NCBI GenBank assembly: GCA_019747455.1
Contig: JAIEQT010000078.1
Coordinates: 1 to 6,217, forward strand
Reading direction: 5' to 3'
DNA from: Chitinophagaceae bacterium
Lineage (GTDB): Bacteria > Bacteroidota > Bacteroidia > Chitinophagales > Chitinophagaceae
DNA length: 6,217 nucleotides
Part shown: piece by piece, positions 1 to 6,217 of the stretch
How the letters are laid out: every line of letters starts with the position of its first letter
Position numbering within the stretch: position 1 is the first letter of the stretch
Position numbers and translations under genes: made by a program
Notes under the pieces: generated by a model
What the model saw: only the letters and a program-made list of their open reading frames with translations
Databases searched by the model: none
What the model was told of the DNA's origin: nothing

Positions 1-1366
1 TAATGATCCCAACGGATTAATTTATCATAATGGAGAGTATCATTTGTTCTATCAACATAATCCCTTTGAAAATAAATGGGGGCATATGAGTTGGGGGCAT
101 GCAATAAGCGGGGATTTGATTCGCTGGAAAGAGTTGCCAGTAGCGCTTAAAGAAGAAAATAATAAAATGGTTTTCTCCGGTTCTATGGTGTACGACACAA
201 AGAATTCAAGTGGTTTTGGTGCGAGTAAAGACCGGCCGGCTCATGTAGCTATATTCACGGCACATGATAGCGCGAGCCAGAGCCAGCACTTGGCCTATAG
301 CATAGATAACCTAAGATCTTTTCAAAGATATTCGGGTAACCCAGTGTTGGATTTACACACGAGGGATTTTCGAGACCCCAACGTTTTTTGGTTTGAAAAA
401 GATAAACGCTGGATAATGGCAGTTGCTATGCCAAATGAAAAAATGGTTTCCATATATTCATCGTATAGTTTGAAACAATGGTCGTTTGAAAGTGATTTTG
501 GTCCGCAAGCAGATACTTCAGGCGTATGGGAATGTCCTGATATTTTTCAAGTACCTGTTGTAGGCGAGCCCGATCAAAAAAAGTGGGTAATGTTGGTTTC
601 TCAGAATAGCAGCATGCAATATTTTGTTGGAGAGTTTAATGGCACTCATTTTTTTAACGAAAATCCTTATAACAAAATATTTCGCCCTGATTATGGTCCT
701 GATTATTATGCGGCTATCACATATAAAAATACACCTAATAAAATACCGGTTAGTATTGGCTGGGTAAATAATTGGAATTACGCCAATGATATTCCAACAA
801 AACCCTGGAAGGGCGCTATGAGCCTGCCTCGAGAATTAGCTGTAAAAAAAATGGGTAATGAGTGGATACTGGTACAACAACCCATAAAAGCCTTGCGTAG
901 CTTACGTTCCACAGCAGAGGTGCTAAAGCAGCCGATTACTGTTCAAAAAAATTATACGGTACCCTTTAGTGGACAGCAGTTTGAAATGGAGTTAGAAATG
1001 AAAGCGGCAGCACCCTGTATTGCAGGTGTAAAAATTGCTGTAGGTAAGAAAAACTATTTTAGTATAAGTTATGATGCCACACTAGAGCAGTTAACTATCG
1101 ATAGAACAAATACACCGTCGGGCTTTAGTAAACAGTATCCTTATTTCGCTAAGAAAAACGCGTACCTAAAAGCAAAGAATGAAAAAATCAAGCTGCGTAT
1201 TTTCTTTGATAAAAGTATTATAGAAATATTTGCAAATGATGGAGAACTTGTTTTTACTTCGCAAATATTCCCAGAGCCGGGCGATACAGGTATTCGCTTT
1301 TTTAGCGATGGTAATACCGCTACATTTGATAATGTTTGGTTTTGGAAAATGAAACCGATCCATTAA
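1..1366 (+). CDS. Glycoside hydrolase family 32 protein (levanase/fructan beta-fructosidase/invertase type), 5'-truncated by window edge
   Basis: This enzyme retains beta-fructosidase features and would hydrolyse fructose-containing sugars (sucrose, inulin or levan). The reading frame is open from base 2, giving 454 residues plus the stop at 1364-1366. The first visible residues are NDPNG, the GH32 nucleophile motif, with the nucleophile Asp at fragment residue 2. An RDP motif follows at about 124-126 (transition-state Asp 125), then WECPD at 176-180 with the acid/base Glu at 177. WGHA (31-34) and FSGS (58-61) are further family motifs. Residues 1 to about 300 fit the five-bladed propeller. 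The remainder fits the GH32 C-terminal beta-sandwich, with FDKSIIEIFANDG at 402-414. The start codon and any signal peptide lie outside the window, so secretion cannot be judged. The TTG at 44 is an internal Leu codon, not the start. The base before the Asn codon is T, so the usual Met before NDPNG is replaced by something else. Family assignment is firm; substrate and exo/endo mode are not determined. It lies 9 bp upstream of kdnB, so the two may be co-transcribed. Confidence 0.95.
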   Translation, partial: NDPNGLIYHNGEYHLFYQHNPFENKWGHMSWGHAISGDLIRWKELPVALKEENNKMVFSGSMVYDTKNSSGFGASKDRPAHVAIFTAHDSASQSQHLAYSIDNLRSFQRYSGNPVLDLHTRDFRDPNVFWFEKDKRWIMAVAMPNEKMVSIYSSYSLKQWSFESDFGPQADTSGVWECPDIFQVPVVGEPDQKKWVMLVSQNSSMQYFVGEFNGTHFFNENPYNKIFRPDYGPDYYAAITYKNTPNKIPVSIGWVNNWNYANDIPTKPWKGAMSLPRELAVKKMGNEWILVQQPIKALRSLRSTAEVLKQPITVQKNYTVPFSGQQFEMELEMKAAAPCIAGVKIAVGKKNYFSISYDATLEQLTIDRTNTPSGFSKQYPYFAKKNAYLKAKNEKIKLRIFFDKSIIEIFANDGELVFTSQIFPEPGDTGIRFFSDGNTATFDNVWFWKMKPIH

Positions 1367-1375
1367 AAAACAAGT

Positions 1376-2449
1376 ATGAGTTTTAGAAATTTTAAAATGG
1401 TAAGCTATGTGGTTTTTGGCCGCGGAAGCTTCAATCAATTAGACGAAATTTTAGCCCCCAACCGTAAGGGAGGGGCGCCGATGATATTTTTAGTAGATCA
1501 TTTTTTTGAAGGTAAACCCTTATTGAATAGAATTCCGCTTCGCGGGAAAGATAAAGTGATACTGGCTGATGTTACTTATGAGCCCAAAACCACACAGGTT
1601 GATGGATTGGCGAAAGCCATCAAAGAAGAGTTTGGCACTATTAGCGGAGTGATTGGTATTGGTGGTGGTTCGGTAATGGACCTCGCTAAAGCAGTTTCGT
1701 TAATGATGAATAATCCTGGCTCTTCGGCAGATTATCAAGGATGGGATTTAGTGAAAGAGCCGGGCGTATATAAAGTTGGTATCCCAACACTGAGCGGAAC
1801 CGGCGCAGAAGTTAGCAGAACAACGGTGTTGACAGGCCCAACGCGTAAACTCGGCATGAATAGCGATTTTACCCCCTTCGATCAAATTGTACTCGACCCT
1901 GAATTAACAAAAGACGCACCTGTAAATCAACGCTTTTATACAGGGATGGATTGTTATATTCATTGTATTGAAAGTTTGGAAGGAACCTATTTAAATGAAT
2001 TCTCGAAAAGTTATGGAGAGAAGGCGTTACAGCTTTGCCAGAAAGTATTTGTAGAAAAAGATCATTGGGATGATGAAAGCGATGATCAATTGATGATGGC
2101 TTCTTATGCAGGTGGTATGAGTATTGCCTATTCACAAGTGGGTGTGGCGCATGCAGTAAGTTATGGATTGAGTTATTTATTAGGAACCAAGCATGGTGTA
2201 GGTAATTGTATTGTGATGAATCATTTGGAAGAATATTATCCCGCCGGTGTAAAAGAGTTTAAGCATATGGTAGCCAAGAATAATATTGAAATACCCCAGG
2301 ATATTTGTAAAGGATTAACCGACGAGCAGTTCGATGCTATGTTGAATGTTTCATTGGGTATGAAACCCTTATGGGAGAACGCTTTGGGAAAAGACTGGGA
2401 GAAGATAATGACCCGCGACAAGCTAAGAGCTTTGTACGAAAAACTATAA
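1376..2449 (+). CDS. kdnB: 3-deoxy-D-manno-octulosonate (Kdo) 8-oxidase, iron-containing alcohol dehydrogenase family
   Basis: KdnB oxidises the C8 hydroxyl of Kdo to an aldehyde in the cytosol. The PLP-dependent aminotransferase KdnA then converts this to 8-amino-8-deoxy-Kdo (Kdo8N), described in Shewanella as a lipopolysaccharide inner-core sugar. The 357-residue protein has the two-domain layout of group III metal-dependent alcohol dehydrogenases. An N-terminal nucleotide-binding-like domain carries GGGSVMD at 96-102. A helical metal-binding domain has all four expected ligands: D192 and H196 (MDCYIH), H259 (AHAVSYG) and H273 (KHGVGN). From memory it resembles Shewanella KdnB along its length, including the start MSFRNFK, the GTGAE segment, the ESLEGT segment and SYGLSYLLG. 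That N-terminal match supports the ATG at 1376; no Shine-Dalgarno sequence is visible. It lies 9 bp after the GH32 gene, and its last 6 bp overlap the end of kdsB on the other strand. A generic alcohol dehydrogenase is the alternative, but the kdsB neighbour favours KdnB. kdnA is not in the window. Confidence 0.88.
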   Translation: MSFRNFKMVSYVVFGRGSFNQLDEILAPNRKGGAPMIFLVDHFFEGKPLLNRIPLRGKDKVILADVTYEPKTTQVDGLAKAIKEEFGTISGVIGIGGGSVMDLAKAVSLMMNNPGSSADYQGWDLVKEPGVYKVGIPTLSGTGAEVSRTTVLTGPTRKLGMNSDFTPFDQIVLDPELTKDAPVNQRFYTGMDCYIHCIESLEGTYLNEFSKSYGEKALQLCQKVFVEKDHWDDESDDQLMMASYAGGMSIAYSQVGVAHAVSYGLSYLLGTKHGVGNCIVMNHLEEYYPAGVKEFKHMVAKNNIEIPQDICKGLTDEQFDAMLNVSLGMKPLWENALGKDWEKIMTRDKLRALYEKL

Positions 2450-3160
2450 AAGGCTTGCCGCTTTGATCAAGTCTTCAGGCGTATCTATTTCAACACCCAT
2501 ATATTTCGTGAGCACCATGCGGAGCGGTATGCCATATTCTAAATAACGTAAGCATTCAATCTTTTCAGCAGCTTCTAATGGCGTCATAGGCCAAGAAGTA
2601 AAATCGAGTAAAGCCTTTTTGCGAAAAGCATACACACCAATATGTTCATAGTAAGTGATCGCAATGTCTTTGCTACGCGGGTAAGGAATAACGCTACGAG
2701 AAAAGAATAAAGCATTGTTATTTCTATCAACGGCAACCTTTACATAATTAGGATCCTCAATATTTTTTTGGTCGGCAAGTACCTGCATCAATGATGCCAC
2801 TTGTACCGATGCATCATCAAATTGTTGCAATAATTTTTCGAGCGGTTCTTTTTGCACAAAGGGTTCATCGCCTTGCACGTTTACGATAATATCTACCTCT
2901 AAATCTGCTGCCGCCTCGGCAATACGGTCGCTCCCGCTTTCATGATTTTTTTTACTCATGATGGCGTTACCACCGTTATCGGCTATTTCTTTATAGATGA
3001 TATCACTATCCGTTACTACCACTACTTCAGTAAATAAGCCCGTAGCTATTGTGTTATCGTAGGTGTGGCGAATAACCGTTTTGTTACCCAGCATTTGCAT
3101 GAGTTTGGCCGGAAAGCGAGTAGCCGCATAACGCGCGGGGATCATGGCAACGATGTTCAT
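2444..3160 (-). CDS. kdsB: 3-deoxy-manno-octulosonate cytidylyltransferase (CMP-Kdo synthetase)
   Basis: KdsB activates Kdo (or Kdo8N) with CTP to give CMP-Kdo and pyrophosphate, the donor for lipid A glycosylation; it is cytosolic and Mg-dependent. The 238-residue length is normal for the family. The N-terminal CTP-binding signature [13 protein letters not shown] (7-19) keeps the Arg10 and Lys19 expected of the family. SGSDRI is at 75-80, VQGDEP at 95-100 with metal-binding Asp98, HIGVYAFR at 173-180, and the C-terminal EIDTPEDL at 224-231 with the second metal Asp226. The segment [16 protein letters not shown] (195-210) has Cys203 where the more familiar LEQLR form has Gln. The ATG abuts the TAG stop of the upstream membrane hydroxylase gene with no intervening base, which suggests a shared transcript and translational coupling. 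The gene end overlaps kdnB by 6 bp: its TAG is read from a CTA Leu codon of kdnB. Confidence 0.96.
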   Translation of the reverse strand: MNIVAMIPARYAATRFPAKLMQMLGNKTVIRHTYDNTIATGLFTEVVVVTDSDIIYKEIADNGGNAIMSKKNHESGSDRIAEAAADLEVDIIVNVQGDEPFVQKEPLEKLLQQFDDASVQVASLMQVLADQKNIEDPNYVKVAVDRNNNALFFSRSVIPYPRSKDIAITYYEHIGVYAFRKKALLDFTSWPMTPLEAAEKIECLRYLEYGIPLRMVLTKYMGVEIDTPEDLIKAASLL

Positions 3161-3979
3161 CTATCTGTCTGTTTTTATACTCCCATCAAATGGGATCTTT
3201 AATTGAAAACCAAGATTTTCGTCGGTACTGTCGTTGAGGACATCTAACCCATAACGAAGCTGCTCAACAGGTGTGTAATTGAATGTGCCAAAAAGTCGAT
3301 CCCAGATGGAAAAAATATTGCCGTAATTACTATCGGTTTGGGGGCGCATATAATGATGGTGCACTTTATGCATATTGGGTGAAACAATTATCCAACTCAA
3401 TGCCGTATCGAGCCACAACGGAATACGCATATTAGCATGATTAAACTGTGTTAGTACCACGCTCATACTCTGATACATCATCACCAACCACATGGGAGCG
3501 CCACAAATAACTACACCTAGCAAGGTGAATACGGCGCGAAAAACACTTTCACCGGGGTGGTGTCTATTGGCAGTAGTGGTATCAACATGCGTATCTGCAT
3601 GGTGCACCATATGGAATTTCCACATCCATTTTATTTTGTGCTCAATAAAATGAATAAAATAAGCACCTACCAGATCAAGTAATAATAGCCCGCCAACAAG
3701 CATAACCCAATTAGGTAAAGTAGTTAATTGTAAAATACCAAAACCATTTGCTACCGACCAGTCACTGGCTTTTACAATAAGCAATGCAAAACTAAAATTC
3801 ACCAAGATGGTCGTAATGGTAAAGAAGATATTGATAAATGCATGCTTCCATTTATTGTACTTGAATTTAACCAGGGGTATAGCACCCTCCATTAACCAAA
3901 AAAAAGTAATACCTCCTGCCAAAATAAGCGCTCGATGGGCACTGGGGATGGTGTTGAAATACTGAATAAGTTGATCCAT
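3161..3979 (-). CDS. Fatty acid hydroxylase/sterol desaturase family integral-membrane protein
   Basis: This is a predicted di-iron membrane oxygenase that hydroxylates or desaturates a lipid; its substrate cannot be read from the sequence. The 272-residue protein has hydrophobic segments at roughly 17-36, 47-70, 88-110 and 150-178, consistent with several membrane spans. It has the histidine clusters of the superfamily: HFIEH (110-114), HMVHH (123-127), H131, RHHPGE (139-144), NH (180-181) and HKVHHH (204-209). These are followed by TDSNYGN and a WDRLFGTF segment (226-233), typical of the family's C-terminal cytosolic part. All histidine groups are present, so it looks catalytically intact. 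It is the first gene of a two-gene minus-strand unit with kdsB, whose ATG follows its TAG immediately. Its promoter should lie in the 67-bp divergent region to its right. An envelope-lipid role is my inference from kdsB next to it. Bacterial relatives act on diverse lipids, and sterols are an unlikely substrate here. Confidence 0.9.
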   Translation of the reverse strand: MDQLIQYFNTIPSAHRALILAGGITFFWLMEGAIPLVKFKYNKWKHAFINIFFTITTILVNFSFALLIVKASDWSVANGFGILQLTTLPNWVMLVGGLLLLDLVGAYFIHFIEHKIKWMWKFHMVHHADTHVDTTTANRHHPGESVFRAVFTLLGVVICGAPMWLVMMYQSMSVVLTQFNHANMRIPLWLDTALSWIIVSPNMHKVHHHYMRPQTDSNYGNIFSIWDRLFGTFNYTPVEQLRYGLDVLNDSTDENLGFQLKIPFDGSIKTDR

Positions 3980-4046
3980 ACAGCAATCGGTTTATACTAA
4001 GGTAACAATTTCTTTTTACCTTTAATTTATTCTGAATTATTGGCGT
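3980..4046. promoter_or_regulatory. Divergent intergenic region, presumed promoters for the hydroxylase-kdsB unit and the deaminase gene
   Basis: This is the only non-coding stretch of any size in the window. It separates two divergently oriented genes and so must hold both promoters unless they lie inside genes. It is AT-rich. One-mismatch relatives of the Bacteroidota -7 consensus TAnnTTTG occur on each strand: TACCTTTA at 4017-4024 (plus) and TACCTTAG reading 4004 down to 3997 (minus). They would place transcription starts roughly 10-20 bases before each start codon. No convincing -33 TTTG element is found at the right distance on either strand. The location is strong evidence; the boxes are weak. 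Confidence 0.4.
3999..4022. repeat. Perfect 7-bp inverted repeat with 10-bp spacer in the divergent promoter region
   Basis: AAGGTAA at 3999-4005 is mirrored exactly by TTACCTT at 4016-4022 around a 10-bp spacer. The dyad sits almost centrally between the two divergent start codons, and each arm overlaps the weak -7-like box of one strand. This geometry would suit an operator bound by a dimeric regulator, or simply two back-to-back -7 elements. A short RNA stem is possible but would not be followed by a terminator-like U run. The repeat is seen directly; any function is inference. Confidence 0.5.
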
Positions 4047-4097
4047 ATGCGGAGCAAATTCATTTTTTTTAGCTTTATCTTATTTTTTTCTTGTAAG
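4047..4097 (+). other. Candidate lipoprotein signal peptide or, alternatively, untranslated leader of the deaminase gene
   Basis: Read in frame this encodes a 17-residue segment: a charged start (R2, K4), a hydrophobic core FIFFSFILFFS (5-15), then Cys16 and Lys17. Bacteroidota lipoprotein signals often end in F-S-C-K or similar, which matches. The -3 position is Phe instead of the preferred Leu, and the DNA is T-rich enough that a Phe/Ile-rich reading could arise by chance. No clear ribosome-binding site precedes either ATG 4047 or ATG 4098. Confidence 0.4.
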
Positions 4098-5087
4098 ATG
4101 AAAACAGATTATAATAAGCAACCCAAAGTGGAACTGCATTTACACCTCGATTGTTCTTTGAGTTATGATGTTGTAAAACAAATTGATCCAAGTGTTACAC
4201 TTCAACAATTTCAGGATTCATTTATTGCGCCCCCCAAATGTACCGACTTAGCCGATTATATTAAGCGGGCGATAAAAGGGTTTGAGTTGATGCAAACCAA
4301 AGAGCAATTAAGGCTTGTAACACTCGATTTATTTAAACAACTGAAAGCCGATAATGTAGTATATGCAGAAATTCGATTTGCACCACTTCAACATATTTAT
4401 AAAGGATTAACACCTATAGAAGTAGTAGAAGCGGTAAATAAAGCCACGGAGGAGGGCATAAAAACCTACGGCGTAGAAGCAGGTATTATTTTGTGTACAC
4501 TTAGGCATTATTCAGAACAGCAAAGTATGGAAACAGTTGAACTTGTTAAGCAGTTTGCAGGAACGCATGTAGTTGGTTTTGATATTGCAGCCGATGAGGC
4601 AGGGTTCCCTATAACAAATCATATAAAAGCCTTCGAATTTGCTAATGCTAATAAACTACACTGTACAGCACATGCCGGTGAGGCAAAAGGGGCTGAAAGT
4701 GTTTGGGAAACAGTAAAGAATTTTCATCCAACACGCATAGGGCACGGTGTTCGCTCAGCCGAAGACCCCAAACTTTTAGCATACCTAAAAGAGAAGGATA
4801 TTCATTTAGAGGTTTGTCCAACCAGTAATATACAAACCAATGTTTTCGACAAGATAGAAAACCATAGCGGTGATAAAATATACAAAGCTGGCGTGTCTAT
4901 GAGTATAAACACTGATGCGCGAACCATTTCCAATACCACACTGGCAAAAGAATATGCTATTATGGAAAAAGTATTTCATTGGACGCCGGCACAAATAAGG
5001 CATTGTAACCTCGAAGCCATTCGCCATTCTTTTGCAAGCGATAGTGTTAAACAAAGGATTACCGAAAAAATTGAAAAGGCGTATTAA
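4047..5087 (+). CDS. Adenosine deaminase family protein (possible lipoprotein form)
   Basis: This is a zinc hydrolase of the adenosine/AMP deaminase family, expected to deaminate adenosine or a related 6-aminopurine. From ATG 4047 it is 346 residues. The barrel motifs appear in order: PKVELHLHLD (26-35) with zinc ligands H31 and H33; TAHAGE (207-212) with zinc ligand H209 and catalytic E212; RIGHG (230-234) with catalytic H233; EVCPTSN (255-261); and SINTD (286-290) with zinc ligand D290. Two substrate-site positions differ from mammalian ADA: A291 replaces the second Asp of the DD pair, and the AGDE segment reads AADE (181-184). I recall that some bacterial ADAs also lack the second Asp, so deaminase activity is likely but the substrate is less sure. 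The start is ambiguous. From 4047 the first 16 residues form a Lys/Arg then Phe/Ile/Leu-rich stretch ending FFSC, a lipoprotein-like signal. ATG 4098 would give a 329-residue cytosolic protein with the usual short N-terminus. It stops 4 bp from the dnaN stop. Confidence 0.9.
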   Translation: MRSKFIFFSFILFFSCKMKTDYNKQPKVELHLHLDCSLSYDVVKQIDPSVTLQQFQDSFIAPPKCTDLADYIKRAIKGFELMQTKEQLRLVTLDLFKQLKADNVVYAEIRFAPLQHIYKGLTPIEVVEAVNKATEEGIKTYGVEAGIILCTLRHYSEQQSMETVELVKQFAGTHVVGFDIAADEAGFPITNHIKAFEFANANKLHCTAHAGEAKGAESVWETVKNFHPTRIGHGVRSAEDPKLLAYLKEKDIHLEVCPTSNIQTNVFDKIENHSGDKIYKAGVSMSINTDARTISNTTLAKEYAIMEKVFHWTPAQIRHCNLEAIRHSFASDSVKQRITEKIEKAY

Positions 5088-5100
5088 TAACTTAGTTATT
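5086..5100. repeat. Short AT-rich inverted repeat between convergent stop codons
   Basis: AATAAC (5086-5091) and GTTATT (5095-5100) are exact reverse complements around a 3-base loop, TTA, which is the dnaN stop codon read on the other strand. The dyad spans the 4-bp gap between the convergent deaminase and dnaN genes. With one GC pair in a 6-bp stem it is too weak for a classical intrinsic terminator, and no U run follows on either strand. It may be incidental to the stop-codon composition. Confidence 0.3.
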
Positions 5101-6207
5101 CAACATCAACGGCATAACCAACATTAGTAAATCTTCTCCCTCACCCTGCTCTGTGGGTTTGATCAAACCGGCTTTGGTAGGAGTTGAAAGCTCCATCTTT
5201 ACATCATCAGTATCGGCAGCATTAAGCATCTCAATTAAGAAACGTGCGTTGAATGCAATTTGTAAATCTTCTCCATCGTACTGGCAACTCATGCGCTCAT
5301 TGCCTTCAAAACTAAAATCAACATCCTGTGCTGCCATTTGTAATTCACTACCGGTAATATTTAATGCTACCTGGTTCGTGCTTTTATTACTGAAGACGTT
5401 AACGCGACGTAAAGCATTCTGAAAATCGTGCTTGTTCACAACCAGCTTATAAGGATTATCTGCAGGTATCACCACTTTATAATCAGGAAAACGGGCATCT
5501 ATCAATCTACAAATCATATGTGTAGAGCCATGTTGTACAAATAAATGATTGCTGTTATAGCTGATCGTTATTTCATCCCCATTATCAGGTAAGGCGTTCT
5601 TCAATAAATTCAATGGCTTCTTGGGTACAATAAAAGAATCGGCCTTAGTTGCCAATGCATCAGTACGTTTGTAGCGAACCAACCGGTGTGCATCGGTAGC
5701 CACAAACTGAACCCCATCTTTACTTAACTCAAAAAATACACCCGTCATAGCCGGCCTTAAATCATCGCTACTCACTGCAAATAAGGTTTTGTTTATTGCG
5801 GTGAGCAAAGCGCTGCTAGTCATTGTAAACCCGGTTGTATCGTCTGCTGTTGGTTCTTTCGGGAAATTGTCGGGATTTTCACCCATAACTTTATACTTAC
5901 CATTATCGCTAGTAATTTCTACTGCGAAATTTTTATCGATGGTAAAAGTGAGTGGCTGATCAGCAATATTTTTTAAAGAATCCAATAATATTTTGGCAGG
6001 AATACACACTTTTCCGTTAGCCTTGCTCTCTACATCCATTTGTACACGCATCACTGTTTCCAAGTCGGTAGCTACAACACTCAATTTCTTATCCTGAATT
6101 TCAAATAAAAAATCTTCCAAAATGGGTAATACGGTATTGGCATTAATAACACCGCTAATTTGTTGAAGGTGTTTTAATAAGGAGGTAGAGGAAACGATAA
6201 ATTTCAT
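5092..6207 (-). CDS. dnaN: DNA polymerase III subunit beta (sliding clamp)
   Basis: The protein dimerises into a ring around DNA and tethers the replicative polymerase and other clamp-binding proteins. From ATG at 6205-6207 it has 371 residues, close to the usual 365-375. The sequence starts MKFIVSST and can be divided into the three clamp domains, roughly 1-120, 125-245 and 247-371. Recognisable clamp stretches include LPILEDFLFEI and VATDLETVMR in domain I, MTGVFFEL and VATDAHRLVRY in domain II, and the C-terminal MPLMLNN. That tail corresponds to the MPMRL end of E. coli DnaN, which forms part of the partner-binding cleft. An in-frame GTG two codons upstream (6211-6213) is less likely, because clamps of this type begin MKFIVS. 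The 10 bases upstream within the window show no Shine-Dalgarno sequence, and the promoter is outside. The neighbouring deaminase gene is convergent and unrelated in function; no dnaA is visible. Confidence 0.98.
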   Translation of the reverse strand: MKFIVSSTSLLKHLQQISGVINANTVLPILEDFLFEIQDKKLSVVATDLETVMRVQMDVESKANGKVCIPAKILLDSLKNIADQPLTFTIDKNFAVEITSDNGKYKVMGENPDNFPKEPTADDTTGFTMTSSALLTAINKTLFAVSSDDLRPAMTGVFFELSKDGVQFVATDAHRLVRYKRTDALATKADSFIVPKKPLNLLKNALPDNGDEITISYNSNHLFVQHGSTHMICRLIDARFPDYKVVIPADNPYKLVVNKHDFQNALRRVNVFSNKSTNQVALNITGSELQMAAQDVDFSFEGNERMSCQYDGEDLQIAFNARFLIEMLNAADTDDVKMELSTPTKAGLIKPTEQGEGEDLLMLVMPLMLNN

Positions 6208-6217
6208 ATGCACGTTT

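Noticed and set aside
44..46. TTG as a start codon for the GH32 gene
   Set aside because: The frame is open to the left edge and encodes the conserved NDPNG nucleophile motif just upstream, so the TTG is an internal Leu codon of a truncated gene.
1166..1438. 90-codon open frame on the minus strand
   Set aside because: It is antisense to the conserved C-terminal domain of GH32 and the start of kdnB and has no recognisable protein features.
1869..2135. 88-codon open frame on the minus strand inside kdnB
   Set aside because: It is fully antisense to the metal-binding region of kdnB, its composition looks random and no motif is seen.
2236..2421. 61-codon open frame on the minus strand near the end of kdnB
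   Set aside because: It is antisense to conserved kdnB coding sequence and has no family resemblance.
2450..2467. Possible terminator hairpin around AAGGCTTGCCGCTTT just after kdnB
   Set aside because: Only GGC-TT-GCC pairs cleanly, the loop is too tight and the outer bases are out of register, so it is not a credible stem.
4806..5054. 82-codon open frame on the minus strand inside the deaminase gene
   Set aside because: It lies opposite the conserved EVCPTSN and SINTD motifs of the real gene and has no coding character of its own.
5153..5422. 89-codon open frame on the plus strand inside dnaN
   Set aside because: It is antisense to domain III of the clamp, and the Ser/Leu-rich product has no recognisable feature.
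6208..6213. GTG at 6211-6213 as the dnaN start, adding Met-His
   Set aside because: Clamps of this type begin MKFIVS, and the ATG at 6205-6207 gives exactly that start.

Overview
The window is almost entirely coding (about 98 percent) and carries six protein genes, one of them cut by the left edge. The organism is most likely a member of the Bacteroidota, perhaps Chitinophagaceae-like. The reasons are a moderate-to-low GC content, start codons without clear Shine-Dalgarno sequences, a Bacteroidota-style DnaN beginning MKFIVSST, and the style of the KdsB, KdnB and sterol-desaturase-family proteins. This placement comes from recalled family resemblance, not from a search.

Layout. On the plus strand (1-2449) lies the 3' part of a glycoside hydrolase family 32 gene (fructan or sucrose hydrolase). 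Nine bases later comes an iron-containing alcohol dehydrogenase homologue that I recognise as KdnB, the Kdo 8-oxidase. Convergent with it on the minus strand (2444-3979) is a two-gene unit, transcribed right to left. It consists of an integral-membrane fatty acid hydroxylase/sterol desaturase family protein followed with zero spacing by kdsB, the CMP-Kdo synthetase. kdnB and kdsB overlap tail to tail by 6 bp. A 67-bp divergent intergenic region (3980-4046) holds a perfect 7+7 bp dyad. To its right, on the plus strand, is an adenosine-deaminase-like metalloenzyme whose longest reading frame begins with a lipoprotein-like signal. Four bases beyond its stop, on the minus strand, is the complete or nearly complete dnaN gene (DNA polymerase III beta clamp), which starts 10 bases from the right edge.

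How the genes may work together. The clearest functional pairing is kdnB plus kdsB. KdnB oxidises C8 of Kdo so that an aminotransferase (KdnA, not in this window) can make 8-amino-8-deoxy-Kdo, and KdsB activates the sugar with CTP for lipopolysaccharide inner-core assembly. The membrane hydroxylase upstream of kdsB would fit an envelope-lipid theme, but its substrate is unknown. The GH32 gene, the deaminase and dnaN have no evident link to this pathway.

I see no tRNA, rRNA, insertion sequence, CRISPR array or phage feature, and no clearly undescribed multi-gene system. The points most worth following are the kdnB/kdsB pairing, the possible lipoprotein form of the deaminase with its altered active-site residues, and the dyad in the divergent promoter region.
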